This document shows positions 26,323 to 36,022 of a stretch of DNA of 64,000 nt, piece by piece (position 1 is the first letter of the stretch; each line of letters begins with the position of its first letter). A program made the translations under genes and the position numbers. Location of the stretch: assembly GCF_023516715.1 (NCBI RefSeq), contig NZ_JAMGSI010000002.1, positions 310,001-374,000 of the forward strand, given 5' to 3'. The notes beneath the pieces are model-generated. The model was not told the DNA's origin and made no database searches. It saw only the letters and a list, made by a program, of their open reading frames with translations. The DNA comes from Akkermansia massiliensis. Lineage in GTDB: Bacteria > Verrucomicrobiota > Verrucomicrobiia > Verrucomicrobiales > Akkermansiaceae.

Positions 26323-26350
26323 GTTATAACCTACTTCCGCAGCATGTCAA
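26323..26350 (-). promoter_or_regulatory. Strong sigma-70 promoter of the initiator tRNA
   Basis: On the minus strand, TTGACA (26350-26345) and TATAAC (26328-26323) are separated by 16 nt. The predicted transcript would start about 26 nt before the tRNA 5' end. This is close to the ideal consensus for a highly expressed tRNA. Confidence 0.75.
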
Positions 26351-26640
26351 GTACTTTCAAATAAAAATTTTCATGGCTGCGACCGTATGACAGAGGTCCG
26401 GAAACGCTTTCCGGGGGCGGCGGAAGGGAAAGGAAAAACGCAGGCCCCTTCCGGCGGCTTGGCTCACAACAGGTAGGAGAGTTGCCCGGCCCCGGCATGA
26501 GGGAACAAGAGCGGAAAAATCCCCTTCCCCGCACACGGAAAAAAAGAAAGGATTCCTCGACAAACATTGTCAAATCTGTATATCTTGAAAGGTGCGGACT
26601 GGGTTCCGCGCATTAACATCAACTAGAAAGAGGTACGACA
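26351..26640. other. Intergenic region between the tRNA promoter and hpf
   Basis: Together with the tRNA promoter and leader, about 350 nt lack a gene. A short open frame across 26331-26573 (minus) overlaps the tRNA promoter and is not credible. The only recognisable feature is a possible hpf promoter at 26557-26584. Confidence 0.4.
26557..26584 (+). promoter_or_regulatory. Candidate promoter of hpf
   Basis: TCGACA (26557-26562) and TATATC (26579-26584) have a 16-nt spacer, the same spacing as the tRNA promoter nearby. The leader would be about 50 nt and contains AGAAAGAGG as ribosome-binding site. Confidence 0.45.
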
Positions 26641-27234
26641 ATGCAAAAGGTAAACGTAAACACACCCATTACGATCACGGGGCGCCACGTGGAAGTCACA
26701 GACGCGATTCGGGAATTCGTAACGAAAAAGATTGAGGGGATCCGCCTGGACTTCCCACGCATTATGGAGGTTAAAGTATTGCTTGATGTGCAACGCGACC
26801 GCAAGATTTCCCAGGTGATTCTGTTCTGCTCGGACCACATCACCATTGACGCTTCCACGGAAGGGACGGACATGTACGCCTGCATCGACGAAACGATCAC
26901 CAAAATCATGCGCCGCATGCGCAAGCACAAGACGCGCCTGATGAAAAATTTCCGCCCCCATCACCAGGAAACCATCCGCAAGCTGGATGAAACGGTATAT
27001 GACGATTCCGTACTGGATTACCCCGGAGATTCCAAGGAAGACCCGGAACCCCTCCTCATTCACAGAGAAAGCTACAATCTCAAGAAGCTTTACAAGGAGG
27101 AAGCCATCATGGAACTGGAACTTTCCGACAAGCCCTTCGTGCTCTACAGGAATGCGCGACGCGACGTGCTCCAGATCGTGTACCGGAGGCCGGACGGGGA
27201 CTACTCCATTATTGAACTAGGCACCAGCCTGTGA
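26641..27234 (+). CDS. hpf: Ribosome hibernation promoting factor, long form
   Basis: A 197-aa protein. The N-terminal 110 residues form the YfiA/HPF fold (VNTPITITGRHVEVTDAIRE, HITIDASTEGTDMYACIDE). The C-terminal 60 residues (IHRESYNLKKLYKEEAIMEL, then PFVLYRNARRDVLQIVYRR) are the dimerisation domain of long HPF that links 30S subunits into 100S ribosomes in stationary phase. The ATG at 26641 follows an AGAAAGAGG ribosome-binding site. The gene stands alone and is followed by two hairpins. Confidence 0.93.
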   Translation: MQKVNVNTPITITGRHVEVTDAIREFVTKKIEGIRLDFPRIMEVKVLLDVQRDRKISQVILFCSDHITIDASTEGTDMYACIDETITKIMRRMRKHKTRLMKNFRPHHQETIRKLDETVYDDSVLDYPGDSKEDPEPLLIHRESYNLKKLYKEEAIMELELSDKPFVLYRNARRDVLQIVYRRPDGDYSIIELGTSL

Positions 27235-27240
27235 CCGTAA

Positions 27241-27319
27241 AAAACGGTTTTGAAACAAACCGTTTTCCATAACGCATCAAAAAGAGCAGGACTCCTGAAA
27301 CCGGGGGTCCTGCTCTTTT
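27241..27319 (+). terminator. Two consecutive hairpins ending the hpf transcript
   Basis: The first has a 10-bp stem (27241-27250 with 27257-27266) and a 6-nt loop. The second has a 16-bp stem with one G:U pair (27280-27295 with 27304-27319) that ends in TTTT. The second is the better rho-independent terminator. Confidence 0.75.
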
Positions 27320-27352
27320 CTGTAATGCCGTGACATGGAACAAGAAAATCTC

Positions 27353-27380
27353 TTGATTTCTACTTGCCACCATTTACATT
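27353..27380 (+). promoter_or_regulatory. Candidate promoter of the 42-aa lipoprotein gene
   Basis: TTGATT (27353-27358) and TACATT (27375-27380) are separated by 16 nt, matching the spacing of the nearby tRNA promoter. Transcription from here would begin just before the hairpin at 27391. Confidence 0.5.
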
Positions 27381-27390
27381 GGTCCCAGCA

Positions 27391-27412
27391 AACCTCCGTG
27401 GATGCGGAGGTT
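27391..27412 (+). promoter_or_regulatory. 5'-UTR hairpin of the small lipoprotein mRNA
   Basis: AACCTCCG and CGGAGGTT pair exactly around TGGATG. The hairpin would lie at the extreme 5' end of the transcript predicted from 27353-27380, where such structures protect an mRNA from decay. Confidence 0.45.
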
Positions 27413-27447
27413 CCAGTAGTTAACAAACACTGTATTTAATTCGAATT

Positions 27448-27576
27448 ATGAAGAACATCGCTATCCTCGCCATCGCCGGCGCCGCTTGCCTGGTCGCTTC
27501 TTGCTCCCAGCAGCAGCAGCAACAGCAAACCACCGCTCCTGCTCCCGCTCCGGTTGTGCAGGCCAAGGGCAAGTAA
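27448..27576 (+). CDS. 42-aa lipoprotein with a run of seven glutamines
   Basis: A very short gene. The signal peptide MKNIAILAIAGAACLVASC ends in a lipobox with Cys19. The mature peptide is only 24 residues: SQQQQQQQTTAPAPAPVV, then QAKGK. The promoter, 5' hairpin, and two 3' hairpins around it argue that it is a real and probably abundant product. In size and composition it recalls entericidin or Lpp-like small lipoproteins, without sequence homology. The terminal Lys-Gly-Lys could interact with peptidoglycan or lipopolysaccharide, a guess only. Confidence 0.8.
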   Translation: MKNIAILAIAGAACLVASCSQQQQQQQTTAPAPAPVVQAKGK

Positions 27577-27626
27577 GTTTGCAGCAGGGCCTCGCCCTGC
27601 AACATTAGCAAATCATCCAATTAATC

Positions 27627-27661
27627 CGCACTCGGTGTACGCACTGAGTGCGTTTTTATTT
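27627..27661 (+). terminator. Rho-independent terminator of the small lipoprotein gene
   Basis: An 11-bp stem with one G:U pair (27627-27637 with 27642-27652), a 4-nt TACG loop and TTTTTATTT. A smaller hairpin (27584-27600) lies between it and the stop codon. Confidence 0.85.
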
Positions 27662-27824
27662 GCCCGGAACCCGGTTTTCAGCCGTCATTTGCCGGTTCAC
27701 CGGGATTTTCCTTAAAAACGGCGGACGCCGTAGCAAACGCAGGCATTCCCCGCACATGCAGGCGTCACCCGCCATCAAGCAGGGACGTGCACAAGCTCCG
27801 GCCTCGTTAAACGGCCTTTTACAT

Positions 27825-28586
27825 TCAGGCAGCCTTGGAAGCTCCGCCGCCGGAAGCGCCAGCTTCTTTATGGACAGCAGCGGAACCGCTTGCCTTCGCC
27901 TCCTCCTGCTGACCGGACTGGAATATCCTCTGGATCAGCAGGGGGCGTTTCCTGGCCCATCCGGGCCAGACCAGGTGATGGTCCATTCCGTAGGAATGCC
28001 CTTCAGGAAAGGCCTTGGACACGAACGGTTCCCGCCAGTCCTCCTCCCATTTGCCCCCTTCCCGGTCCTTCTGGGTCAGCACCACCAGATGCCCGCAGTT
28101 CTTCCAGGCGTCCAGGACGATGGAACCCTGCAATCCCCCTCCGGCAGCGTTCACGTACACGCAGCTGTGCTCCCTGCCCGTTCCATGGTCGCGGATGGTC
28201 AACCCCACACGGAAAAACTTCACGGGGCGGCGGCGCATGTCACGGTACAAATCCTGCTGCACCTGCCAGCAGAGCCCCCTGTCGCGCAGGTTGGAATTGA
28301 CCAGGATGTTGTTCAGCCAGCCGAACAGCACAATCCTGTTATTCCGGGCAATCGCCGCGGACTGGACTACCGCCGTGTCCGCCAGCCACTTGGCTTCCGC
28401 CCTGGCGGCGGGAAGAGCGGCCTTCTCCGGCGGCAGCAGCCCCAGAAAAGCATTCGCCAATCCGGACATCTGCTGCTGCACGTAAGGTCTCTGTATATAA
28501 TCCTCAGCCGGAGGAGTGCAGCAGGAACTCCATCCGCACAGGAGGGCGGCAGCAAGCAAAAGCCTGAATGTCTGCATGGTCGGCAT
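27825..28586 (-). CDS. Lipoprotein of unknown function
   Basis: A 253-aa protein with a signal peptide and lipobox-like LCGWSSC around residue 22. The body has no recognised domain. It includes a moderately conserved-looking core (IVLFGWLNNILVNSNLRDRG, FFRVGLTIRDHGTGREHSCV) and a Gln/Lys/Glu- and Ala/Gly-rich tail. Two ATGs (28586 and 28577) fit the start. It is divergent from the ABC-F gene with 122 nt between them. Confidence 0.65.
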   Translation of the reverse strand: MPTMQTFRLLLAAALLCGWSSCCTPPAEDYIQRPYVQQQMSGLANAFLGLLPPEKAALPAARAEAKWLADTAVVQSAAIARNNRIVLFGWLNNILVNSNLRDRGLCWQVQQDLYRDMRRRPVKFFRVGLTIRDHGTGREHSCVYVNAAGGGLQGSIVLDAWKNCGHLVVLTQKDREGGKWEEDWREPFVSKAFPEGHSYGMDHHLVWPGWARKRPLLIQRIFQSGQQEEAKASGSAAVHKEAGASGGGASKAA

Positions 28587-28708
28587 GGCGCGCCAAGGCT
28601 AGCAGATTACGCGTAAAAATCCAGTAAAGCTTTCAAAAATGACCGTCCCTGCCCTGACGGCTCTTGCCTTCCCCCTCCCTCCCCGGTAGAATGCCGCCCC
28701 TCTTCACC

Positions 28709-30319
28709 ATGCTGACGATCAAAAACCTCACGAAATCCCACGCCGGACGCACCCTGTTCCGGGAAACGGAAATGACCATTAACTGGGGGGAACGGGTTGC
28801 CCTGGTAGGCCCCAACGGCGCGGGCAAGTCCACCCTGTTCCGCATGATTCTGGGAGAAGATACGCCGGACGAAGGCTCTATCAACATGGATGAATACGCC
28901 ATGGTGGGCTATCTTCCGCAGGAAGCCAGCGAACCGAAGGATGAAACCGTGCTGGAAATAGCCATGGGCATCACGCCGGAAATGGAACGCGCCATCCACG
29001 TCATCCGGACGGCGGAAAACGCCAACAAGACGGATACGCCGGAGTATGCGGAGGCCATTGACACCTTTAACGCCGCCAACGGCTACCAGCTGGAACCCAA
29101 GGCCAAGAAAATCCTCAAGGGGCTGGCCTTCCGGGAAAGCGACTTCCACCGCCCCGCTCGGGAAATGTCCGGCGGCTGGATCATGCGCGCGTACCTGGCC
29201 AAACTGCTCGTCCTGGAACCGGACCTCCTGATGCTGGACGAACCCACCAACCACCTGGACCTCCTTTCCCTGCTGTGGCTCCAGCGCTACCTGAAAAACT
29301 ACCCCGGCGCCATCCTGATGATTTCCCACGACCGGGATTTCATGGACGAACTGGTGGAAAGCGTGTACGACATCGACAACGAGGAACTGGTGGAATACCG
29401 CGGCAACTACTCGGATTTCCTGAAACAAAGGGACATGCGCTTTGAACAGCTTCAGGCCGCCTACCGCAACCAGCAGAAGGAAATCGCGCACATCCAGGAA
29501 TTCATCGACCGCTTCCGCTCCATCAACTCCAAGGCCGGGCAGGTCCAGAGCCGCATCAAGCAACTGGAAAAGATGAAGCTCATCCAAAAACCCGTGGCCC
29601 GCAGGAAGGTGTTCAAATTCAACTTTCCCCAGCCTCCGCGCAGCACCCAGAAGGTCATTGAGCTGGAAAAAATCTGCCAGTCCTACGGCGACCACAAGGT
29701 TTATGAAAACCTGGACCTGCTGGTGGAACGGGGAGAACGCACCGTGCTGGTGGGCCCCAACGGCGCGGGCAAGTCCACCCTGCTGAAAATCCTGGCGGGC
29801 ATCATCCCCATTGACTCGGGAAAACGCACTCCCGGCACCACCACGCGCATCGGCTACTTCTCCCAGGCACGCACGGAAAACCTGAATACGGAAAACACCG
29901 TCCTGGAGGAAATCATGAAGTGCAACGCTGAAATCCGGGAGGAGGAGGCCCGATCCATCCTGGGCTCCTTCCTGTTCCGGAGGCTGGATGTGGAAAAACG
30001 CGTCAGCGTGCTTTCCGGCGGAGAAAAATCACGGCTCAGCCTGGTCAAGTTCCTGGTGGACCCGCCCAACCTCCTGCTGATGGACGAACCGACCACCCAC
30101 CTGGACCTCCTGTCCGTGGAAGCCCTGGTGCAGGCCCTGAAACATTATGAGGGGACCCTGGTCTTCATCTCCCACGACGTGCACTTCATCCGCTCCCTGG
30201 CGGAAAAAACCCTGCACGTGAACCGGGGAACCATCACCACCTATGCGGGCGGGTACGATTATTACCTGGAAAAGTCAGGCATTCTGGACGACGAAAAAGG
30301 CGGCATCACGGCGGAATAA
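28709..30319 (+). CDS. ABC-F family ATPase (ribosome-associated)
   Basis: A 536-aa soluble protein with two ABC domains and no membrane segments. Both domains have Walker A GPNGAGKST. The signatures are EMSGGW in the first and LSGGEKSRL in the second, and the Walker B motifs LLMLDEPTNHLD and LLLMDEPTTHLD. The charged linker between them (residues about 235-310) is the P-site tRNA-interaction motif region of ABC-F translation factors. The start at 28709 (MLTIKN) places the first strand at the usual position. The exact subfamily (Uup/EttA/YbiT-like) cannot be set by eye. Confidence 0.9.
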   Translation: MLTIKNLTKSHAGRTLFRETEMTINWGERVALVGPNGAGKSTLFRMILGEDTPDEGSINMDEYAMVGYLPQEASEPKDETVLEIAMGITPEMERAIHVIRTAENANKTDTPEYAEAIDTFNAANGYQLEPKAKKILKGLAFRESDFHRPAREMSGGWIMRAYLAKLLVLEPDLLMLDEPTNHLDLLSLLWLQRYLKNYPGAILMISHDRDFMDELVESVYDIDNEELVEYRGNYSDFLKQRDMRFEQLQAAYRNQQKEIAHIQEFIDRFRSINSKAGQVQSRIKQLEKMKLIQKPVARRKVFKFNFPQPPRSTQKVIELEKICQSYGDHKVYENLDLLVERGERTVLVGPNGAGKSTLLKILAGIIPIDSGKRTPGTTTRIGYFSQARTENLNTENTVLEEIMKCNAEIREEEARSILGSFLFRRLDVEKRVSVLSGGEKSRLSLVKFLVDPPNLLLMDEPTTHLDLLSVEALVQALKHYEGTLVFISHDVHFIRSLAEKTLHVNRGTITTYAGGYDYYLEKSGILDDEKGGITAE

Positions 30320-30386
30320 CCGTCCTCCCCTTTTCAGCTTCCCTTTTCTCCTTGCCTTGGGTCTCATCCTGCCTTAGAAAGACAGG

Positions 30387-30944
30387 ATGAAGACTTTCCT
30401 CGTCCCCGTCCTGGCCTCCGCCCTGATGGCCGGAGTTCCGCTCGCCTTTGGTGAAACGGCTGCCCCGGCGGCTTCACCCGCGCCGGCAGCCCCGGCGGAA
30501 AAAACTCCGTCCGCGGATTCCCTCCTCAACCAGGCCTTTTCCGTAGCCATTGATGTCCAGCAGACGCTGGCGGCAGTACAGGACAAGGAAAGCGGGGACA
30601 AGGCCGTCAAGAAATTGCAGGGCATTCAGAAGGACATTCAGCGTCTCATGGGCTTCCGGGAGAAATTGAGCGATGCGGAAAAGGAAAAAATGGACGCCCT
30701 GTCAGAAAAAATGGAGGAACGGATGGACATGCTGAGCGAACGCTGTGAAAAGGAGGGCCAGCGGCTGCTGGAAGCCCGCTATTACGGCTCCTCCGCCCTG
30801 AAGGACATCCTGGAAAACTCGGATGAATTCAGCGATCTCGTCGAGCCGGATGAAGATGTGGCGGAACCGGAGGAGGACAATACGCCAGCCACAGCCGGAA
30901 ACGTTCTTTCTCCCAACCCTGAAGACCTCCTCCCGCCGAATTGA
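30387..30944 (+). CDS. Secreted helical protein with acidic tail
   Basis: A 185-aa protein with a signal peptide (MKTFLVPVLASALMAGVPLA, then FG), an Ala/Pro linker, a highly charged helical middle (KLSDAEKEKMDALSEKMEER, likely coiled coil at about residues 60-130), and an acidic Pro-rich C-terminus (DLVEPDEDVAEPEEDNTPAT). No family was recognised. It stands alone between the ABC-F gene and fabG. Confidence 0.65.
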   Translation: MKTFLVPVLASALMAGVPLAFGETAAPAASPAPAAPAEKTPSADSLLNQAFSVAIDVQQTLAAVQDKESGDKAVKKLQGIQKDIQRLMGFREKLSDAEKEKMDALSEKMEERMDMLSERCEKEGQRLLEARYYGSSALKDILENSDEFSDLVEPDEDVAEPEEDNTPATAGNVLSPNPEDLLPPN

Positions 30945-31050
30945 CCGGAAAAAGGCGCCCATACAGGAAAAGCCGTGGAGAACAACCGCCCTTTCCCGCT
31001 TCCATTTCAAGCTTGCCGGAACCATGAAAAACGGGTTTACTGTGGGCAGC

Positions 31051-31797
31051 ATGCAAAAGTTAGCAGGTAAAACAGCCATCGTTACCGGGGCAGGCCGCGG
31101 CATCGGCAATGCCATCGCCCGCCGCTTCGCTTCAGAAGGAGCCAAAGTCATCCTGATCAGCCGCAGCCCGTCAAGCTGTGGAGGAGCCGCAGAAGAGATT
31201 AACAAGGAATTCCCGGACTCCTGCAAGGCCTATCCCTGCGACGTGGCGGATTACGCCGCCGTTCAGGAAACCGTCTCCGCCATCCTGAAGGACTTTCCGC
31301 AGATCGACATTCTGGTGAACAACGCCGGCATTACCCGTGACTCCCTGATGCTTCGCATGAAGGAGGAAGACTGGGACGCCGTCATGGATACCAACCTGAA
31401 AAGCGCGTTCAATACGGTGAAAGCCCTGCAGCGCGTGCTGATGAAGTCCCCTGCCGGACGCATCATTAACATGAGTTCCGTCATCGGCCTCGTGGGCAAC
31501 ATCGGGCAGGCCAACTACGCCGCCTCCAAGGCGGGCCTCATCGGTTTCACCAAATCCCTGGCCCTGGAATTCGCCCCGCGCAAGGTGACGTGCAACGCCA
31601 TTGCCCCCGGCTTCATTTCCACGGAAATGTCCAACGCCATTCCGGACAACCTCAAGGAAGAAATCGTCAAGAAAATTCCCCTGAAGGAACAGGGCTCCGT
31701 GGAAGACATCGCCGCCCTGACGGCCTTCCTCGCCTCTGACGATGCCCGTTACATCACCGGACAGGTCATCGCCTGTGACGGGGGCATGACGATGTAA
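31051..31797 (+). CDS. fabG: 3-oxoacyl-[acyl-carrier-protein] reductase
   Basis: A 248-aa short-chain dehydrogenase that reduces 3-oxoacyl-ACP with NADPH in fatty-acid elongation. It has the cofactor loop TGAGRGIG, the NNAG motif (LVNNAGITRDSLMLRM), catalytic Ser in INMSSVIGLVGN, the Tyr/Lys pair in YAASKAG, and the C-terminal ITGQVIACDGGMTM. The length is usual for FabG. An in-frame ATG 27 nt upstream (31024) is an alternative. The acyl carrier gene acpP is in this window but not adjacent. Confidence 0.92.
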   Translation: MQKLAGKTAIVTGAGRGIGNAIARRFASEGAKVILISRSPSSCGGAAEEINKEFPDSCKAYPCDVADYAAVQETVSAILKDFPQIDILVNNAGITRDSLMLRMKEEDWDAVMDTNLKSAFNTVKALQRVLMKSPAGRIINMSSVIGLVGNIGQANYAASKAGLIGFTKSLALEFAPRKVTCNAIAPGFISTEMSNAIPDNLKEEIVKKIPLKEQGSVEDIAALTAFLASDDARYITGQVIACDGGMTM

Positions 31798-31821
31798 GGC
31801 TTTCCCGGTCTTCACCATCCC

Positions 31822-33024
<1,203 letters not shown>

Positions 33025-33037
33025 AGAGAGACCTTCT

Positions 33038-33694
33038 ATGACCATCAAATTAAGAACGGAACAGCCCGCAGACTATGCCGAAACGGAACATGTCACGCGG
33101 GAAGCGTTCTGGAACCATTATTCCCCCGGCTGCAATGAGCATTACCTGCTCCATATCATGCGCGGCAGCCCCTCCTTCATCCCGGAACTGGATGTGGTCG
33201 CCGTCCACGGCGGCCGCATTGTCGGGAACATCGTTTATGCAAAATCCGTCATCAGGACAGATGACGGGAAGGAATGCGAGGTGCTGGGCATGGGGCCCAT
33301 TTCCGTTCTTCCGGAATACCAGCGCCGGGGAATTGGACGGCAAATGATCGAACATACCAAAATGAAGGCCCGTGAAATGGGGTTCCGGGCCATTCTGCTG
33401 TACGGCGACCCGGACTACTATTCACGCCACGGGTTCGTGGCCGCGGAAACGCTGGGCATCAGAACGGCGGATGACATGTACGCGGCAGCCCTCCAGGTCT
33501 GCGAACTGCAGGAAGAGGCCTTATCCAGCATGAAAGGCCGTTACGTGGAAGCTGCCGTGTATGATCTTGATGAAAAGTGCGCCGCCGAATTTGACCTGCA
33601 TTTTCCGGCAAAGGAGATGGTCTCCGGAACTCCGTCGCAAAAGCGCTTTGAGAAAATTGCCGCCATGCGGAGAAAAGCGGATACGGGAACCTGA
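33038..33694 (+). CDS. GNAT-family N-acetyltransferase
   Basis: A 218-aa protein with the GNAT acetyl-CoA fold in its first 150 residues: MGPISVLPEYQRRGIGRQMI is the motif A pyrophosphate-binding loop (QRRGIG), and ILLYGDPDYYSRHGF is motif B. The last 60 residues extend past the usual domain. It is close to the YhbS-type acetyltransferases; the acceptor is unknown. Start 13 nt after the SUMF1-fold gene. Confidence 0.85.
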   Translation: MTIKLRTEQPADYAETEHVTREAFWNHYSPGCNEHYLLHIMRGSPSFIPELDVVAVHGGRIVGNIVYAKSVIRTDDGKECEVLGMGPISVLPEYQRRGIGRQMIEHTKMKAREMGFRAILLYGDPDYYSRHGFVAAETLGIRTADDMYAAALQVCELQEEALSSMKGRYVEAAVYDLDEKCAAEFDLHFPAKEMVSGTPSQKRFEKIAAMRRKADTGT

Positions 33695-33769
33695 AACCGG
33701 AAATCCTTGCACCCTCCGGATGTCATGAATCCCGCATCCGGATACGTTACATTCGCAGCCCTTTTTTCC

Positions 33770-33811
33770 AGGGGTAAAAAATAAGGGCCGTTCCATGAGA
33801 ACAGCCCTTAT
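33770..33811 (-). terminator. Terminator of the minus-strand PEP-CTERM gene
   Basis: A 13-bp stem with one mismatch (33781-33793 with 33799-33811) is followed on the minus strand by TTATTTTTTA. It starts 26 nt past the stop codon at 33837. Confidence 0.8.
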
Positions 33812-33836
33812 CCGTCAAAAGCCTGTCATCAAGGGC

Positions 33837-34583
33837 TCAGGCCCTGCGGCGGCGCATCATCAGGGCAGCCAGCCCCAGCAGGCTCAGCGTGGCCGTAGCG
33901 GGTTCCGGAACCACTTCCCCGCGGATCTCCGTAAAAATGGGGGATAATTGAGCGAAGGTATTGGTTCCATTGGCTCCTGTAATGACAATGGAATCATCGG
34001 GCGCTCCCGCGCTGTCATGATGGCCGCGAATGCCGGGAGCAGTCAATCCGTTGCTGATGGTTACCGTATCTCCATCCGTGGAAGAAGTAGGCGCGCCTGT
34101 CCCTCCCGCAGCATACAAGTACGTTTTTGACGTATCTCCATTGATCATGTCCATCACGGCCTGGCTCACGGTCAGGTAACGGTACGTCGTGCCGGCGTCA
34201 AGAATCAGGGAAGAACCATCCACGGCTGAGAAATTGAACGTCAGATTGACCCCGTTGCCGGAGGTTCCCATATTGGTGCTCAGGCCGATGACCGAATTAT
34301 CGGAAGCGTTCAGCACCAGAAAACCGTAAGTGACGTTAGCGCCCGTATTGCCGCTGGGCCCGCGCAGAGTAAAACTGTCCAGCCGGATATCTCCGGACAG
34401 GGAGGCGGGAGAGCCGGAACCAGAGACGGGGGCCAGGGCGGAAGAATCCAGCCCCAGATAGAACCCATGAATGGTGCTGTTGTAATTGTCTGCTCCAGGA
34501 GTGTAATAATTAAAAACAGTCGCGGCTTCTGAGGAAACGGCGAAGGTTCCAAGTGCGGCTAAAATTGTTAGTGTTTTCTTCAT
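33837..34583 (-). CDS. PEP-CTERM sorted secreted protein
   Basis: A 248-aa exported protein. It has a signal peptide (MKKTLTILAALGTFAVSSEA) and a C-terminal sorting tail: VPEPATATLSLLGL, hydrophobic stretch, then MMRRRRA. The PEP-CTERM tail is recognised by an exosortase, which is not in this window. The body is Ser/Thr/Gly-rich with beta-strand patterns (LDSFTLRGPSGNTGANVTYG), without catalytic motifs. Such proteins are often surface or extracellular-matrix components. The ATG at 34583 has AGGA upstream. It is divergent from another PEP-CTERM gene. Confidence 0.85.
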   Translation of the reverse strand: MKKTLTILAALGTFAVSSEAATVFNYYTPGADNYNSTIHGFYLGLDSSALAPVSGSGSPASLSGDIRLDSFTLRGPSGNTGANVTYGFLVLNASDNSVIGLSTNMGTSGNGVNLTFNFSAVDGSSLILDAGTTYRYLTVSQAVMDMINGDTSKTYLYAAGGTGAPTSSTDGDTVTISNGLTAPGIRGHHDSAGAPDDSIVITGANGTNTFAQLSPIFTEIRGEVVPEPATATLSLLGLAALMMRRRRA

Positions 34584-34616
34584 GTCTATTGTCCTGTTCC
34601 TTTTAGGCTTTGTAGC

Positions 34617-34811
34617 GGATTTGGAATCCGCAAACAATTAAAAATATTAAAGGTTAATATATTGCATTCATAATTCGTTGGAAATAATGATTTTTTGATG
34701 CCTCTGGTTCTTTTATTAACGTGGTGGAACGGTCTTTGTTATTCATTGATTTCCCTATTGCTTTGGCCTCTTTTTCATACTTGCCGGATTCCAAATCCGG
34801 ATTCCAAATCC
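34617..34811. promoter_or_regulatory. Three copies of a 13-nt motif between divergent PEP-CTERM genes
   Basis: GGATTCCAAATCC occurs twice head to tail at 34786-34798 and 34799-34811, and once in reverse orientation at 34617-34629. The single copy is 34 nt from the minus-strand start and the pair is about 73 nt from the plus-strand start. This fits binding sites for a shared regulator. The rest of the 300-nt region is AT-rich. Confidence 0.6.
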
Positions 34812-34883
34812 GTTATTTAGTTACTTACGCAGAAGCCCTGCTTATGCATGCGCACGCGTACCGTTTACTCCAGAACATTGATC

Positions 34884-35597
34884 ATGAAGAAAATACTATC
34901 CGCCTTAATGCTTGCAGCCGGCATGAGCCTGAGCGCCACCGCGGCGACCACGCTTCTGGACAGTTCCATCGTAGGGTATTCCGACTTCACCTCCCGTCTG
35001 GCGGATTTCGGCACCCGGAAGGATTCCGTTGCCATCACGACCGATGGCGGCAATCTGGTGTTGTCCGGCACGACCTTTAGCCAGCCCGTTTCCGGGGGAA
35101 GCACGCGCAACAACATGACCGTGACCATGGTTCTGGATCTGTCCAAAATCAACACTCCGGAAGCCTATACCGCCCTGTTTAACGCCAAGGGAGGAAGTAC
35201 CAGCTGGGGTGCGGGCCTGAATACGGACCGTACTCTCCAGGGATTATGGAACAATGCCGCATACAGCGGCGGCCCTACCACCTCCGCTCTGGGCACGGAA
35301 GGCACCCTGACCATTTCCGTGGTCACCGGGGAATTCGGCACCCGCATCTACCTGGGCGACAGTGCCACGTACCATACTGCCAGCGGCCTGAAATTCGGCG
35401 GCGTGGATATCACCCAGATTCTGATTGACGCGGGACTGGCTGACGCTGTTGAACAGCTCTACGTTCATGACTCCGCTCTTTCCCAGGAGCAGATCGGCCA
35501 GTTGATGAGTGAAATCGCCAGCGTTCCGGAACCCGCAACGGCAACCCTGGGCCTGCTGGGACTGGCCGCGCTGATGATGCGCCGCCGCAGGGCATAA
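34884..35597 (+). CDS. PEP-CTERM sorted secreted protein
   Basis: A 237-aa exported protein. The signal peptide is MKKILSALMLAAGMSLSATA and the tail VPEPATATLGLLGLAALMM, then RRRRA, nearly identical to the divergent neighbour, though the bodies differ. The middle resembles concanavalin-like or LamG-type beta-sandwich repeats in surface proteins (VTMVLDLSKINTPEAYTALF, IYLGDSATYHTASGLKFGGV). Function unknown. The start at 34884 was chosen for the signal peptide; upstream in-frame residues are unlikely. Confidence 0.85.
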   Translation: MKKILSALMLAAGMSLSATAATTLLDSSIVGYSDFTSRLADFGTRKDSVAITTDGGNLVLSGTTFSQPVSGGSTRNNMTVTMVLDLSKINTPEAYTALFNAKGGSTSWGAGLNTDRTLQGLWNNAAYSGGPTTSALGTEGTLTISVVTGEFGTRIYLGDSATYHTASGLKFGGVDITQILIDAGLADAVEQLYVHDSALSQEQIGQLMSEIASVPEPATATLGLLGLAALMMRRRRA

Positions 35598-36022
35598 AAC
35601 CGCACCGGTTCTCCGTTTTTCTTTCAGGGCTGCCTCGCGACTCCGTGAGGCGGCCCTTTCTGCATCCGCACAACGCGCCTACCCTACCGGAGGCAGATAC
35701 TTCTTCCTTTCCTCCCCTGAAAAACGATGTTCAAGGCAGCCTCCGGCTGAAACGCTTCACGGGGCGTCCGTGTCACCCCACCTTCCGCACAAATCCTTTT
35801 CCCCCACGCCGGAACAGCCGGAACCGGATACGGAAAAAACCGTCTTCCCTCTGCGGGCGGCGCGCCTCATCCTTGCAGCCGTCCTACCCCTGCGCAGAGC
35901 GGCCATTCAGGCTCTGCCGGGAGCAGCACACCCCCACGTTCCGGGAAGGGCGCCTGTTTCAAGCTGCTCCTTCCGCCTGAAAGGGGGAAACGTTTTTAAC
36001 CTGCATACCCCACATCCTGATC
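35598..36022. other. Intergenic region after the PEP-CTERM gene
   Basis: About 425 nt. Apart from the terminator at 35627-35660 it holds nothing I could recognise; the open frames here have neither a ribosome-binding site nor plausible composition. Confidence 0.4.
35627..35660 (+). terminator. Terminator of the plus-strand PEP-CTERM gene
   Basis: A 10-bp stem with one G:U pair (35627-35636 with 35647-35656), a 10-nt loop and TTTC. The stem is strong, but the T-run is short. Confidence 0.65.

Noticed and set aside
26331-26573. An 80-codon minus-strand frame upstream of the initiator tRNA
   Set aside because: It covers the tRNA promoter and is Pro/Ser/Phe-rich without a start signal.
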